Source: Mesorhizobium ventifaucium (GTDB lineage Bacteria > Pseudomonadota > Alphaproteobacteria > Rhizobiales > Rhizobiaceae). Taken from it: 64,000 bases of DNA. Position numbers and translations under genes: made by a program. Below, piece after piece: positions 42,201 to 49,995 of the stretch. Where the stretch lies: assembly GCF_935822925.1 (NCBI RefSeq), contig NZ_CAKXZS010000029.1, positions 1-64,000 on the forward strand, given 5' to 3'. The notes beneath the pieces are model-generated. The model searched no databases, had not been told where the DNA came from, and worked only from the letters and a program-made list of their open reading frames with translations. Position 1 is the first letter of the stretch. Each line of letters starts with the position of its first letter.

Positions 42201-42287
42201 GATGCCCTGGAAACCCAGAAGCAGGATCATCAAGGCGAGCACGGTCGAAAGGACCGGACGGCGAATGAAGATGTCGGAGAAGCTCAT
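39204..42287 (-). CDS. RND multidrug efflux transporter, inner-membrane pump
   Basis: 1027 aa, the normal length for AcrB/MexF-type pumps. It begins MSFSDIFIRRPVLSTVLALM with the first helix, and has two halves of six helices with large periplasmic loops. Helix 4 carries the proton-relay motif GLVVDDAIVVVENIHRHMEEEG with its Asp pair. It uses the proton gradient to export hydrophobic compounds. The start codon overlaps the adaptor stop by four bases (ATGA), showing tight coupling. No outer-membrane channel gene is adjacent. Confidence 0.94.
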   Translation of the reverse strand: MSFSDIFIRRPVLSTVLALMILLLGFQGIFSLSIRQYPEVEETAITITTAYPGASADLIQGFISAPIARAVASTENIDYVTSASRASSSTVTVQMKLGSNPDVALNEVLSKVQGVRGDLPDESEDPVIVKGTGEQFAMMYISMQNPNMTPEQLTEYIERVVRPRMSTVEGVADVQIFGAAEYSMRVWIDPIKLAARGVTASEVLTAINESNFLSAPGNTENEYVASSITVRSTLQTPEAFAALPLRSKDGNVVRLRDVARVELAAANTDTRVSFNGKPGIFLAIFPTPAANPLTTAGAIHDIVPTIQETLPQGMTIEIVYDSTEQISASIEEVFKTIGEAVAIVIVVILLFLGSFRSVLMPIVTIPLSLIGVCFLLFSLGYSINLLSLLAMVLAIGLVVDDAIVVVENIHRHMEEEGLSPMQAAFNGMREISSAVIAMTITLAAVFAPLAFTGGLTGALFREFAVTLAGSVVLSGVVALTVTPMMSARILRAGSHSRFQRIVDNTFGRVENIYERLVSGSLKYRPVTLMIVIALVATTGFMFTKTASELAPEEDQGFLLSIVNAPRYATSDYTETYVNQILGLMNDIPETRARFSAVAFQGPTNNAFVGFAFKDWAERERSSKELQEDITARLAKVAGVEAFVFAPPTLPGSGGGLPVTMVVRSTGDASQVFEAAEDIKNKAQASGRFLAVQNSMSFDAPQVTVTIDRDRAAALNLPIADIGRTLTLLVGGAEVAQFDRESNSYDIIPQVPQNFRDNPEKLAEYFVRSASGEMVPLSAVVKISTNASPAVIEQFNQLNSATISALPLPTLTTGDGLRTIEDIARESLPDTFFIDYTGQSRQEKEQGYTIIIAFAAAVLVIYLVLAAQFESFRDPLIIMMSVPLSIFGAIVPLNLGLGTLNIYTQVGLITLIGLITKHGILLVEFANQQRELHGMRRRDAIVASARVRLRPILMTTAAMALGVVPLIISSGAGAAARYSMGLVIFTGILVGTMFTLFVVPMFYTFIASKDLPHHAEKPDPKLMPAPVD

Positions 42288-43549
42288 TTCTGGGCTGCCT
42301 GCTGGTTTGCCGGCTTGGTCGGATCGATGGTGTTGTCGACGGCAACGGACATGCCGTTGGAAAGGCGGTTCTGGCCGGCGGTAACGACTTCGTCGCCGGG
42401 CGCGATGCCTTCCAGGATCTCGACCAGGCCGGCATTACGGCGGCCTGGCTTGACGAACACCTGGGCAAGCACGAGCTGCGGCTTCTGTTCTTCCGCCGTC
42501 GGTGCGGCCGGCGTTGCCGCCGGTTCTTCCTCGGGTTTTGCCGCGCGCGCCTCGGCCGCGGATTTCGCACTATCCGTGGCCGGCTTTTCTTCCGCGTTGG
42601 CCGCGGCGGCAGGGGCGGCGCCATTGGCCGCGGCTGGCTTCGCCGGACGCACGACAAAGACGAAGTCGCCGTAGAGGCTGGAGGTCAGCGCGGTCTGCGG
42701 CACCGTCAGCACGTTGTTTTCCTCGGGCAGTTCGACGCGCACCTGCACGAACTGGCCAGGGGTCAGCTTGCCTTCGGGGTTGGCGACCTCGGCTCTGACC
42801 ATCACCAGCCGGCTGGTCGGGTCGATCTTCGGGTCGATACCGCGGATGGTGCCAGCGAACGGCAGCTCGCCGTCACCAACGCCAAGCCGTACCTTCTGGC
42901 CGATCTTGAGCAGCGGAAGCTGCTGTTCGGGAACCGAGAAATCGGCCCGCATCGTCTCCAGATCCTGCAGGGTGGCTACGGAAGTGCCGGGTGAGAGATA
43001 CTGGCCGAGGTCAATCCTGGGGATACCCACGGTACCGCTGAAGGGCGCGGTCAGCAGCTTCTGCTCGAGCACCGCCTGCAGCCTGTTGACCCGCGAAGCG
43101 GAAGCCAATGCGGCTGCCCGCGCCGTATCGAGCGTCGATTCCGAGCCGACATCGCGTTTCTGCAATTCAAGGGCGCGTGTCAACGCCGTCTGGTCGAGCG
43201 CTGCTTGCGCCTTCGTCGCCTCGAGATCGGCGCGTTCGGCGGCATCGTCGAGCTGAAGGAGACCCGCGTTGGCTTCAACCTTCTGATTGGCGTGAAACAG
43301 GATGTCCTTGACGATGCCGGCGGTTTCGACGGTTAGATCGACGCCGCGGACCGCACTGACAGTGCCGATCGCCTCGACGCCCGGCGTCCATTCCGTCGGC
43401 TTGACGATCATCGTCGACACGGTCGCGGCAGGGGGCTTCATCGTGGCGAAGAACTGCTGCATCGCATTGTCCCGGAACAAATTGAAGCCGACGATGCCGC
43501 CGCAGACCAGCACGAGCAGAACGAAGGCGATGATGAAGCGCTTGATCAC
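42284..43549 (-). CDS. RND efflux periplasmic adaptor (membrane fusion protein)
   Basis: About 421 aa from a GTG at 43549 (VIKRFIIAFVLLVLV), which has AAGGGGA upstream; an earlier ATG gives 438 aa. A membrane anchor is followed by barrel-sandwich halves (GIVKDILFHANQKVEAN and LLTAPFSGTVGIPRIDLGQYLSPG) around a coiled-coil hairpin. Between the beta barrel and the last membrane-proximal domain is an unusual Ala/Pro/Glu-rich insert of about 60 residues. It bridges the pump to an outer-membrane channel encoded elsewhere. First gene of the pump operon. Confidence 0.9.
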   Translation of the reverse strand: MIKRFIIAFVLLVLVCGGIVGFNLFRDNAMQQFFATMKPPAATVSTMIVKPTEWTPGVEAIGTVSAVRGVDLTVETAGIVKDILFHANQKVEANAGLLQLDDAAERADLEATKAQAALDQTALTRALELQKRDVGSESTLDTARAAALASASRVNRLQAVLEQKLLTAPFSGTVGIPRIDLGQYLSPGTSVATLQDLETMRADFSVPEQQLPLLKIGQKVRLGVGDGELPFAGTIRGIDPKIDPTSRLVMVRAEVANPEGKLTPGQFVQVRVELPEENNVLTVPQTALTSSLYGDFVFVVRPAKPAAANGAAPAAAANAEEKPATDSAKSAAEARAAKPEEEPAATPAAPTAEEQKPQLVLAQVFVKPGRRNAGLVEILEGIAPGDEVVTAGQNRLSNGMSVAVDNTIDPTKPANQQAAQK

Positions 43550-43645
43550 GAACAGTCCCCTTGGCCATGGCCCGGCACAACAGTCGGATGACCCAAACAC
43601 ATACCTGTGACTGGTCCCGATTTCAAATGACGGCGACCTTACTGT

Positions 43646-43667
43646 ACCGTCTGGACGGTCTTGTCAA
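43646..43667. promoter_or_regulatory. TetR operator overlapping the RND operon promoter
   Basis: A perfect inverted repeat ACCGTC-TG-GACGGT spans 43646-43659. On the minus strand TTGACA (43667-43662) lies just upstream of it as a consensus -35 for the pump operon, so a bound repressor would cover the spacer and -10. It sits between the pump operon and the tetR-like gene, fitting joint control. Confidence 0.7.
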
Positions 43668-43699
43668 TTCCGCGTAGGCTAATGTATGGGGAGCGACTG

Positions 43700-44236
43700 A
43701 TGAAGGCCCGCCGAACAAATTCGCGTGATAAAATTCTCGCCGCCGCCGCCGATGTGGCACGCGAGACAGGGCCCGGCAGCCTGTCGCTGGACGCCGTCGC
43801 CAGCCGTGCCGGCGTGTCGAAAGGCGGCTTGCTGTACAATTTCCCGACCAAGGCGAAACTGATGCAGGCGCTGGTAGAGGATTACCTGCGCGCCTTCGAG
43901 CAGGCGCTGGACGCGGCCCGCACTGCCGGCGTCGGCGGCGAGAGCCCGCTTGCGACCTACATCAAGCTTTCAGCCGAACATGCCGCGGAATCGAAACCGT
44001 CAGCTTCCTGGATATTTTCGGCAATCGCCGAGGATCCCGATTTCCTGACGCCGATAAAAGCGTTCAGGCGGCAGGTTTTCGAGCGCCTCAAGGGAGAGAC
44101 GCCGGACCTCAAGGCGCTGCTGGTCTGCTACCTCGCCATCGAAGGACTTCGCAGCATGAATCTCTTCGACTCGGACGTCCTCTCACAGGACGAACGTCGG
44201 TTGCTGGTATCCTCCTTGTTGGAGATTGCGGGATAG
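43700..44236 (+). CDS. TetR-family repressor of the RND efflux operon
   Basis: 178 aa. The N-terminal TetR helix-turn-helix (about residues 8-55: RDKILAAAADVARETGPGSLSLDAVASRAGVSKGGLLYNF) is followed by a helical ligand domain of the TetR_C_37-like kind. The ATG at 43700 has GGGGAG six bases upstream, and earlier in-frame starts lack one. It is divergent from the efflux pair with a palindrome in between, so it most likely represses the pump and itself. The inducer is unknown. Confidence 0.88.
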   Translation: MKARRTNSRDKILAAAADVARETGPGSLSLDAVASRAGVSKGGLLYNFPTKAKLMQALVEDYLRAFEQALDAARTAGVGGESPLATYIKLSAEHAAESKPSASWIFSAIAEDPDFLTPIKAFRRQVFERLKGETPDLKALLVCYLAIEGLRSMNLFDSDVLSQDERRLLVSSLLEIAG

Positions 44237-44374
44237 ATGCCGCGCAGCGCTGCAGGATAAAGCTATTGTGACAGGCCATATGGTTGAGCTGATCTGGCCA
44301 GGGTGAGGAACTTTTGTCCGCCTCGCGATTTTGGATGTATGGTGAGAAGCCGAACGGCCAGAAGGGGATTGCCA

Positions 44375-44620
44375 ATGACAACGAAACGCTTTGCGATTCT
44401 TGCTCTCGCTTTCGCGATGGGCTGCAGCATGGCCTTCGCTGGAAATCGCGACCAACGGGCTGATTCCGAGCGCTACGTTCCCGCCGAAGGCAACATCATC
44501 GACATTCTGTTCGGCGGCCCGCGCTACTATGACCAGCAGTTGTTCACGACAGCCGCAGGAGCCTGCTCCTACGACGCGAATGCGTTGAACAAGATCAACG
44601 ATCACCATTGCGGGAAGTAG
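44375..44620 (+). CDS. small exported protein, 81 aa
   Basis: Signal peptide about residues 1-23 (FAILALAFAMGCSMAFAG). The GCS within it could be read as a lipobox, but the AFA cleavage site looks better. The mature part has GNIIDILFGGPRYYDQQLF and two cysteines (AGACSYDANALNKINDHHCG). No family recognised. The ATG at 44375 has AAGGGGA upstream. It ends eight bases before the stop of the convergent dehydrogenase gene. Confidence 0.65.
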   Translation: MTTKRFAILALAFAMGCSMAFAGNRDQRADSERYVPAEGNIIDILFGGPRYYDQQLFTTAAGACSYDANALNKINDHHCGK

Positions 44621-44627
44621 GCAGGCT

Positions 44628-45713
44628 TCAGCGCCTGACAGTCTTCTTCATCTGCTCGATGATCTCTGCCATCAGCGCCAGGTCGCGGCGGGAGTCCGCT
44701 AGGTCGGTCAGCGGCTTCGTCCCGTCGGTGATGTGGCGGTGGAAGGTTTCCAGTTCGTTGGAGAAGGCGTCGCCATACAGTGGCCCGAATGTCCGCGTCA
44801 CTGGGCCGGCTGCTCCGGCTTCCGTCACTTCGAGCCGCGTCGGTAGGCTGCGGATGTAGGGCGTGTCGTAAATGATGCGGACCCGTTTGGTGTTCGAGCG
44901 CACCTCGATCATGGCATCGAATAGGCCGAGATCGTCGACGACCGCATCGTAGCAGCAGGCGAAGTGGCCGTAGTCGAAGGTCACGCTGGTGTTGGCGCCG
45001 CCATTGGTGCGGTGCGCCGCCAGCACGCGGGCCGGTTCGCCGAGCAGCCCGCGCATCGCCGAAATATGGTGCGAGCTCAGCGCCGTCAGGCCGCGATAGG
45101 CGCGTACGAGATCGGCGGGCGCATCGCTGCCCACCACTTCGCGAATCAGCGCCTCGCGCTCCCCGGCGCCGCGTGCCAAAAGGGTCGGATCGATGTCGGT
45201 GGGATAGAGGACGTTCTGGCTCTTCTTCAGGAAATGCCGGCCCTCGGAGATCAGGTCGAAGATGCGGACATGGGTGATGTCGGCGAAGTCAGGCAGTTCC
45301 TCTATCGCTGCCAGATAGGCCGGAGCGTAGCGGCGCATGTAGCCGACGAAGATCGTTTTGGCGTAGTTTGGCGTCAGCGCCAGAAGCTCGTCGATCTCGC
45401 GCACCGTCAGGCAGGCGGGCTTTTCCAAGAGGACATGCTTGTTCGCCTGGACGGCGGCTTGGACGAAACGGCTGTGGGTCTCGTCTGACGAGAGGATGAA
45501 AACCGCGTCGATATCCGGCGAATCGATTAGCGCCTCTGCCGTTTCGAAGGCTTTGGCGGTCGGGTATTCGGATGTGCACAGCGCCATTAGGCTCGGCGAC
45601 ACATCATAGATGCCTGATACCAGCCAGCTGTCGCGCTGATCGCTCAGCACCGGCAGATGGATCGATTGCGCGACCTCTCCAAGACCCACTAGCCCGACAC
45701 GGATCACCGCCAC
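44628..45713 (-). CDS. Gfo/Idh/MocA-family oxidoreductase
   Basis: About 361 aa from a GTG at 45713 (VAVIRVGLVGLGEVAQ), which has AGGGAG six bases upstream; the frame opens 13 codons earlier at a TTG. An N-terminal NAD(P)-binding Rossmann fold (GLVGLG, and the conserved EKP in LLEKPACLTV) precedes the C-terminal substrate domain. It oxidises a sugar, inositol or similar polyol. It is the last gene of a leftward operon with an rbs-type ABC transporter, which presumably imports its substrate. Confidence 0.85.
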   Translation of the reverse strand: MAVIRVGLVGLGEVAQSIHLPVLSDQRDSWLVSGIYDVSPSLMALCTSEYPTAKAFETAEALIDSPDIDAVFILSSDETHSRFVQAAVQANKHVLLEKPACLTVREIDELLALTPNYAKTIFVGYMRRYAPAYLAAIEELPDFADITHVRIFDLISEGRHFLKKSQNVLYPTDIDPTLLARGAGEREALIREVVGSDAPADLVRAYRGLTALSSHHISAMRGLLGEPARVLAAHRTNGGANTSVTFDYGHFACCYDAVVDDLGLFDAMIEVRSNTKRVRIIYDTPYIRSLPTRLEVTEAGAAGPVTRTFGPLYGDAFSNELETFHRHITDGTKPLTDLADSRRDLALMAEIIEQMKKTVRR

Positions 45714-45791
45714 GGCAGACTCCCTTTGCAATCCAATTGTTTCAGCCAACAACTCGCTATAGCTACAGGTGCGGCTCGACCCGGCCGTCCG

Positions 45792-46556
45792 TCATGCAGC
45801 GCCGGTGACGAGCGCGACGAGTTCGTTGCCGGTGGTCTCGGATGAACGGACGGTCGCCACCATCCGTCCCGCTCGCATCACCCAGATCTGGTCGGACAGG
45901 CGGCGCACCTGATCGAAATTATGGCTGACCAGGATGACGCTGACGGCCTGTTCGCGCAGCCGCCGGATCAGGGCTTCGACATTGGCCGTCTCCTGCACGC
46001 CGAGCGCTGCGGTTGGCTCGTCCATCACCACCAGCTTGGCGCCGGAACCTGCGGCGCGGCAGATCGAGATCGCCTGTCGCTGTCCGCCCGACAGGCGCCG
46101 CACGCGCTGGCTGACCGAAGGCATGTTGATCGACAGGCGCGACAGCATGGCGCGCGCCTGCTGCTTCATCGCCTTGCGGTCGAGCAGGGCGAGCGGGCCG
46201 ATCCGGTGCACGATCTCACGGTTGAGGAACAGGTTCTGAGCGACTGTCAATTCGTCGATCAGCGCGAGGTTCTGGTGCACCGTCTCGATGCCGGCCTTGC
46301 GCGCCTCGTCGGGATTGGCGAAGGGGTGCAGCCGGCCGTCGAAGAAGATCTCTCCCGCATCCGGCACATGCACGCCGACCAGGCAGCGTATCAGCGTCGA
46401 CTTGCCGGCGCCATTGTCGCCGATCACCGCGGTGACCTCGCCGCGGCGGGCCTGGAAGGCGACATCGGTGAAGGCGCGGATGCCGCCGAAATGCTTGCTC
46501 AGTCCTTCGCAGGCGAGGATCGCGTCGGCCGACGGGGAGTGACTGACGGCGCTCAT
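45792..46556 (-). CDS. sugar ABC transporter ATPase, single-domain (FrcA-like)
   Basis: 254 aa with one nucleotide-binding domain. Walker A is GDNGAGKST, the signature LSGGQRQ, Walker B LVVMDEP followed by TAALGVQE, and the switch VSHNFDQV. The LGVQE variant is shared with the FrcA group and with the xylG-like gene here. Its ATG overlaps the permease stop by four bases (ATGA). It powers the permease encoded just upstream. Confidence 0.9.
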   Translation of the reverse strand: MSAVSHSPSADAILACEGLSKHFGGIRAFTDVAFQARRGEVTAVIGDNGAGKSTLIRCLVGVHVPDAGEIFFDGRLHPFANPDEARKAGIETVHQNLALIDELTVAQNLFLNREIVHRIGPLALLDRKAMKQQARAMLSRLSINMPSVSQRVRRLSGGQRQAISICRAAGSGAKLVVMDEPTAALGVQETANVEALIRRLREQAVSVILVSHNFDQVRRLSDQIWVMRAGRMVATVRSSETTGNELVALVTGAA

Positions 46557-47554
46557 TTCTGATACCGCATGATCAGTGCCGCCAGCACCACGATGGCGCC
46601 AACGGCCAAGGGCTGGTAGAAGGCCGAAACGCTGAGCAGCGTCAGCCCGTTGACGAGAGCGGTGAGCATCAGCGCTCCGATCGCCGGGCCGAGAATGCTG
46701 GCGCGTCCACCAAACAGGCTGACGCCTCCCAAGACGACTGCCGCCACCGAATTGAGCAGAAGGCTGGTATTGATCTGCGGTTCGGCCGAGCCGATGCGCG
46801 CGACCAGAAGCAGTGCGGCGATGCCGGCGCAGAAGCCCGAAATCGTATAGGCGGCGATCTTGACCCGGTTGGTGCGGATGCCGAGCGCGCTGGCGCTTTC
46901 GACCTGGCCGCCGGTCGCCAGCAGATGCACGCCGAAGCGGGTGTGGTAGAGCGCGATATGCGCCACCAGAACGGCTGATATCGCCACCCAGACGGGATAG
47001 CCGAACGGTCCAAAGGAGCCCGAGGCCAGCCGCAGCAGGAAAGTCGAGCCGACCATTATCGGCTCGCCGCCCGACAAGATCAGGCCGAGCCCGGTGACGC
47101 CCGAAAGCGTGCCGAGCGTTACCACGAAGTCGGGTATTCGCCCGGCTGTGATGAGCGCGCCGTTAAGGAAACCGACCGCGCTCGTGGCAGCTACGGCGAG
47201 CACGCAGGCGAGAAAGATGCCATAGCCCGCGGCATCGACGAGGCCGAGGATGATGGCGCCCAGCATGACGGCTGCCGCCAAGGAGAGATCGATGCCGGCG
47301 GTCGCGACGACGAAGGTCTGGCCGATCGACAGCACGACCAGGATCGCCGCGGCCAGCAGCAGGGCCTGCAAATTGGCGATGCTGAGAAAGACCGGCTGAC
47401 TAATGCCGAAGACGATGACGAGGCCGACAAGGCCGACGACCGATGCCCAGTCGGCCCAGAAGGAAGGATCCAGGAGGAGAGCCGACAGGGAGGGGCGGCT
47501 CTCCTCCGCCGCGCCCGCGGTATGCACGGGCGCGTTTTGTTCAGGAATGGTCAC
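46553..47554 (-). CDS. sugar ABC transporter permease (RbsC/FrcC type)
   Basis: 333 aa, BPD_transp_2 family, with about nine or ten helices. Signature regions are VVATAGIDLSLAAAVMLGAI, GGQVESASALGIRTNRVK and VVLGGVSLFGGRASILGPAIGA. The true start is the GTG at 47554, which overlaps the binding-protein stop by four bases (GTGA). The open frame runs far upstream through the previous gene in another frame. It is the middle gene of the operon. Confidence 0.9.
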   Translation of the reverse strand: MTIPEQNAPVHTAGAAEESRPSLSALLLDPSFWADWASVVGLVGLVIVFGISQPVFLSIANLQALLLAAAILVVLSIGQTFVVATAGIDLSLAAAVMLGAIILGLVDAAGYGIFLACVLAVAATSAVGFLNGALITAGRIPDFVVTLGTLSGVTGLGLILSGGEPIMVGSTFLLRLASGSFGPFGYPVWVAISAVLVAHIALYHTRFGVHLLATGGQVESASALGIRTNRVKIAAYTISGFCAGIAALLLVARIGSAEPQINTSLLLNSVAAVVLGGVSLFGGRASILGPAIGALMLTALVNGLTLLSVSAFYQPLAVGAIVVLAALIMRYQK

Positions 47555-48540
47555 TTCAACATCTCGCGGAAGGGATCGGGATAGTCGCCGCCCGGACGCG
47601 GGAAGTTCTTCAGCGAGGCTTCGGCATTGTCCTTGTTGATCAATAGAACCGGCGCCGGCACGTTGGCGGGCAGTTCCTTGCCCATGGCCGCTGCCTTGCA
47701 GGCTTCCACGCCCATGGCACCGACGACATAGGGATATTGCGCGACGGTCGCGGCGAGTTCGCCAGCCGCCACCGATTTCAACGCGTCGACGATGCCGTCG
47801 AGGCCGATCACCTTGACATCCTTGCCCGAGGTCTGGACGGCGCGCTGAACGCCGAGCGCCATGATGTCGTTGGCGGCGAAGAAGCCGGCGAGATCGGGAT
47901 GTGCGGCTAGGATGTCGGTGGCCGCGGTGAGCGCCTTCTCGCGATCCCAGTCGGCACTGACCATCACCACGACTTCGAGCTTGCCTTCGACAGCCTGCTT
48001 GAAGCCCTTGATGCGGGCGTTGCTGCCGACATCGCCGACAATGCCGGCCACCAGCGCGACCTTGGAGCCTGCAGGAACCAGCTTCAGCATCTCTTCGCCT
48101 GCCAGCACGCCGGCGGCAACGTTGTCTGTGCCGATATAGGTTGAGATGGTGAAGCCCGCGGCCTTGGCCTGCTCGGCGTCGATGGTGCTGTCGATGTTTA
48201 CGATCGGCTTGTTCTTCTGGGCGACAGGCACAAGTGCCTGGACGAGGTTGCTGACGCTGATCGGATTGACCAGATAGCAATCGAAATCCTGCATGGCCAT
48301 GGCGGTCAACCGATCGGCCTGGCCGGTAGCATCGCCCATATTGGCGGCTGCCTGGATAGTGACGGCCACGCCGTCGGCCTTGGCCTGCTCTTCGATTCCC
48401 TGATGCATGTACTGGAAGAAGGGATTGTCGAGACCCTTGACGATAGCCGCAACTCGGGCTGCGTCCTGGGCTTGGGCCGGCATTGAAATAGCGGTTGCAA
48501 ACAGTCCTGCGCCGAGCGTCAGGCAATTGAACATACGCAT
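47551..48540 (-). CDS. sugar ABC transporter periplasmic binding protein (RbsB type)
   Basis: 329 aa starting MRMFNCLTLGAGLFATAISM, with a signal peptide of about 24 residues ending AQAQD. Periplasmic-binding fold 1: VKGLDNPFFQYMHQGIEEQA, VNPISVSNLVQALVPVAQKNKPIVNID, FFAANDIMALGVQRA and VIGLDGIVDALKSV are the ribose-family hinge and ligand segments. The ATG at 48540 has GAGGAGGA upstream. The sugar is unknown. Upstream is a short ORF and a promoter block that recurs at 62.8 kb. Confidence 0.9.
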   Translation of the reverse strand: MRMFNCLTLGAGLFATAISMPAQAQDAARVAAIVKGLDNPFFQYMHQGIEEQAKADGVAVTIQAAANMGDATGQADRLTAMAMQDFDCYLVNPISVSNLVQALVPVAQKNKPIVNIDSTIDAEQAKAAGFTISTYIGTDNVAAGVLAGEEMLKLVPAGSKVALVAGIVGDVGSNARIKGFKQAVEGKLEVVVMVSADWDREKALTAATDILAAHPDLAGFFAANDIMALGVQRAVQTSGKDVKVIGLDGIVDALKSVAAGELAATVAQYPYVVGAMGVEACKAAAMGKELPANVPAPVLLINKDNAEASLKNFPRPGGDYPDPFREMLK

Positions 48541-48553
48541 GCTCTTCCTCCTC

Positions 48554-48718
48554 TTAATTGTTGGTTGTGTCGCAATCGAACCGTTGCCCGGCAAACGGAA
48601 TGGCTGTGCCGGCGAAGGCCAGCCCGGCGCTTGCGATAACACACTGCCGATCGATCAGCGATTGCCAAACGGCTTGCGGGTTCCGCGCCCGGTTCGGGCG
48701 GCTTTTCGTGTCAGGCAT
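48554..48718 (-). CDS. short ORF ahead of the rbs-type operon, 54 aa
   Basis: It starts MPDTKSRPNRARN at 48718 behind a near-perfect GGGAGGAG ribosome binding site and stops 14 bases before the binding-protein ATG. No domain, signal peptide or known family. It may be a leader peptide, or the left-over 5' end of a gene moved here with its promoter. A related short ORF with the same upstream architecture starts at 62753. Whether its product is useful is open. Confidence 0.45.
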   Translation of the reverse strand: MPDTKSRPNRARNPQAVWQSLIDRQCVIASAGLAFAGTAIPFAGQRFDCDTTNN

Positions 48719-48749
48719 TTCTCCTCCCAGAGCGCTGACCGATGCCTGT

Positions 48750-48800
48750 CAGCATTTCCGCATGTTTTCGAAAAATTTGACACGCGTCAAGTTTTAAAAT
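48750..48800 (-). promoter_or_regulatory. shared 51-base promoter block, copy A
   Basis: Over 51 aligned bases this block differs from 62792-62842 at eight positions, without gaps. On the minus strand it holds TTGACG (48790-48785) within a near-palindrome TTGACGCGTGTCAA (48790-48777), followed by an A/T-rich stretch and AAACAT as a weak -10. It should drive the short ORF and the rbs-type operon and could bind a dimeric regulator. Confidence 0.65.
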
Positions 48801-48917
48801 GGTGTGCAATGGTTTTTCGATGTGCTGCGATGCAGCAGAAATCGACACTGCTGGGAAGTCGAAGCAGGATCGATGCGGCGTCGTCAGTGGTCCGGGTCAA
48901 ACTGTAAGTGCACGTTG

Positions 48918-49992
48918 TCAAGCCGGTTGCAGAGGCGTTAGCGCTGGGCTGTTGGTGCGAAACAGGTGGCAAGCCGATGGCGAGATGTCGAGCGCGATCG
49001 GTCTGTGCAACGGCGTCCTGTCGCCGCCTTCGGCCTGGACGACCAGCGTGATGTCAGGCGCGATCTCGACATGCAGGATGGTCAGGCTGCCAAGCCGCTC
49101 CGCCAGCACGGCTTGCCCCTTGAATCGTCCGTTGGTCGAGACGCGGAGATGTTCCGGCCGCATGCCGAGCAGCAGTTCGTCGCCGGATTTGCTTGCACCG
49201 GCCGCGACCGGCAAGGTCAACGCCTCGCCGTCCGGCAAGGTCACGGTGACGCCTGCGGCGCCAGTCGAGGCCACCTTCAGCTCCAGCAGGTTCATCTTCG
49301 GCGAACCGATGAAGCCGGCAACGAAGATATTTGCAGGCCTGATACAGAGATCGAGCGGCGAGCCGACCTGCTCGATCGAGCCGCCGTTCAGCTCCACGAT
49401 CTTGTCGGCCATAGTCATGGCCTCGGTCTGGTCGTGGGTGGACATAGATCATCGTCGCAGCAAGATGTTCATGCAGGCGCATCAGCTCGAGCCGCATGCT
49501 GACCCGCAAGGCGGCGTCGAGATCGGACAGCGGCTCATCGAACAGGAACACTTTGGGATTGCGCACGATGGCGGGGCCGATAGCGACACGCTGGCGCTGG
49601 CCGTCCGGCAGCGCCTTCGGCCGCCGGTCGAGTAGATGCGAAAGCTACAGCACCTCGGCTGCCTCTCGCACCTTGCGCTCCTTTTCGGCGGCGGAAACGC
49701 CGGCGATTTTTTAGCGCAAAGCCCATACTCTCGGCCACCGTCATGTGCGGATAGAGCGCGTCGGACTGGAACACCATGGCGAGCCCACGCTCGGACGGAT
49801 CGATCTCGTTGGCGCGCACGCCATCGATCAGCAGGTCGCCGGCGGTGATCTTTTCCAGCCCGGCAATCATGCGCAGCAGCGTGGACTTGCCGCAGCCCGA
49901 CGGGCCAACGAAGACGACGAATTCGCGGTCCTCGACGTCAAGGCCTCGATGATCTCGATGGATCCGTAGGACTTGCGCGCGCCGCGCAGCTT
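48918..49992 (-). pseudogene. decayed MsmK/UgpC-type sugar ABC ATPase
   Basis: Pieces in three frames spell a complete maltose-type ATPase, from KLRGARKSYGS through GPSGCGKST and FLFDEPLSDLDA to a C-terminal TOBE-like domain. Lesions: no start codon near 49995, a lost base near 49944, one extra T in the run at 49707-49712, a TAG stop at 49647-49645, the signature changed from LSGGQ to LPDGQ (about 49601-49610), and one extra base near 49440 just after Walker B. Several independent hits argue for real decay over a sequencing error. It is the last gene of the leftward catabolic operon. Confidence 0.88.
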
Positions 49993-49995
49993 GGC

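Noticed and set aside
40777..42657. 626-codon frame overlapping the RND pump and adaptor genes in another frame
   Set aside because: Highly basic, repetitive translation; both underlying genes are intact and recognised.
44305..44340. GGAAC upstream of the 81-aa exported protein as a possible stress promoter
   Set aside because: No CGTT follows at 16 or 17 bases, so the bipartite consensus is not met.
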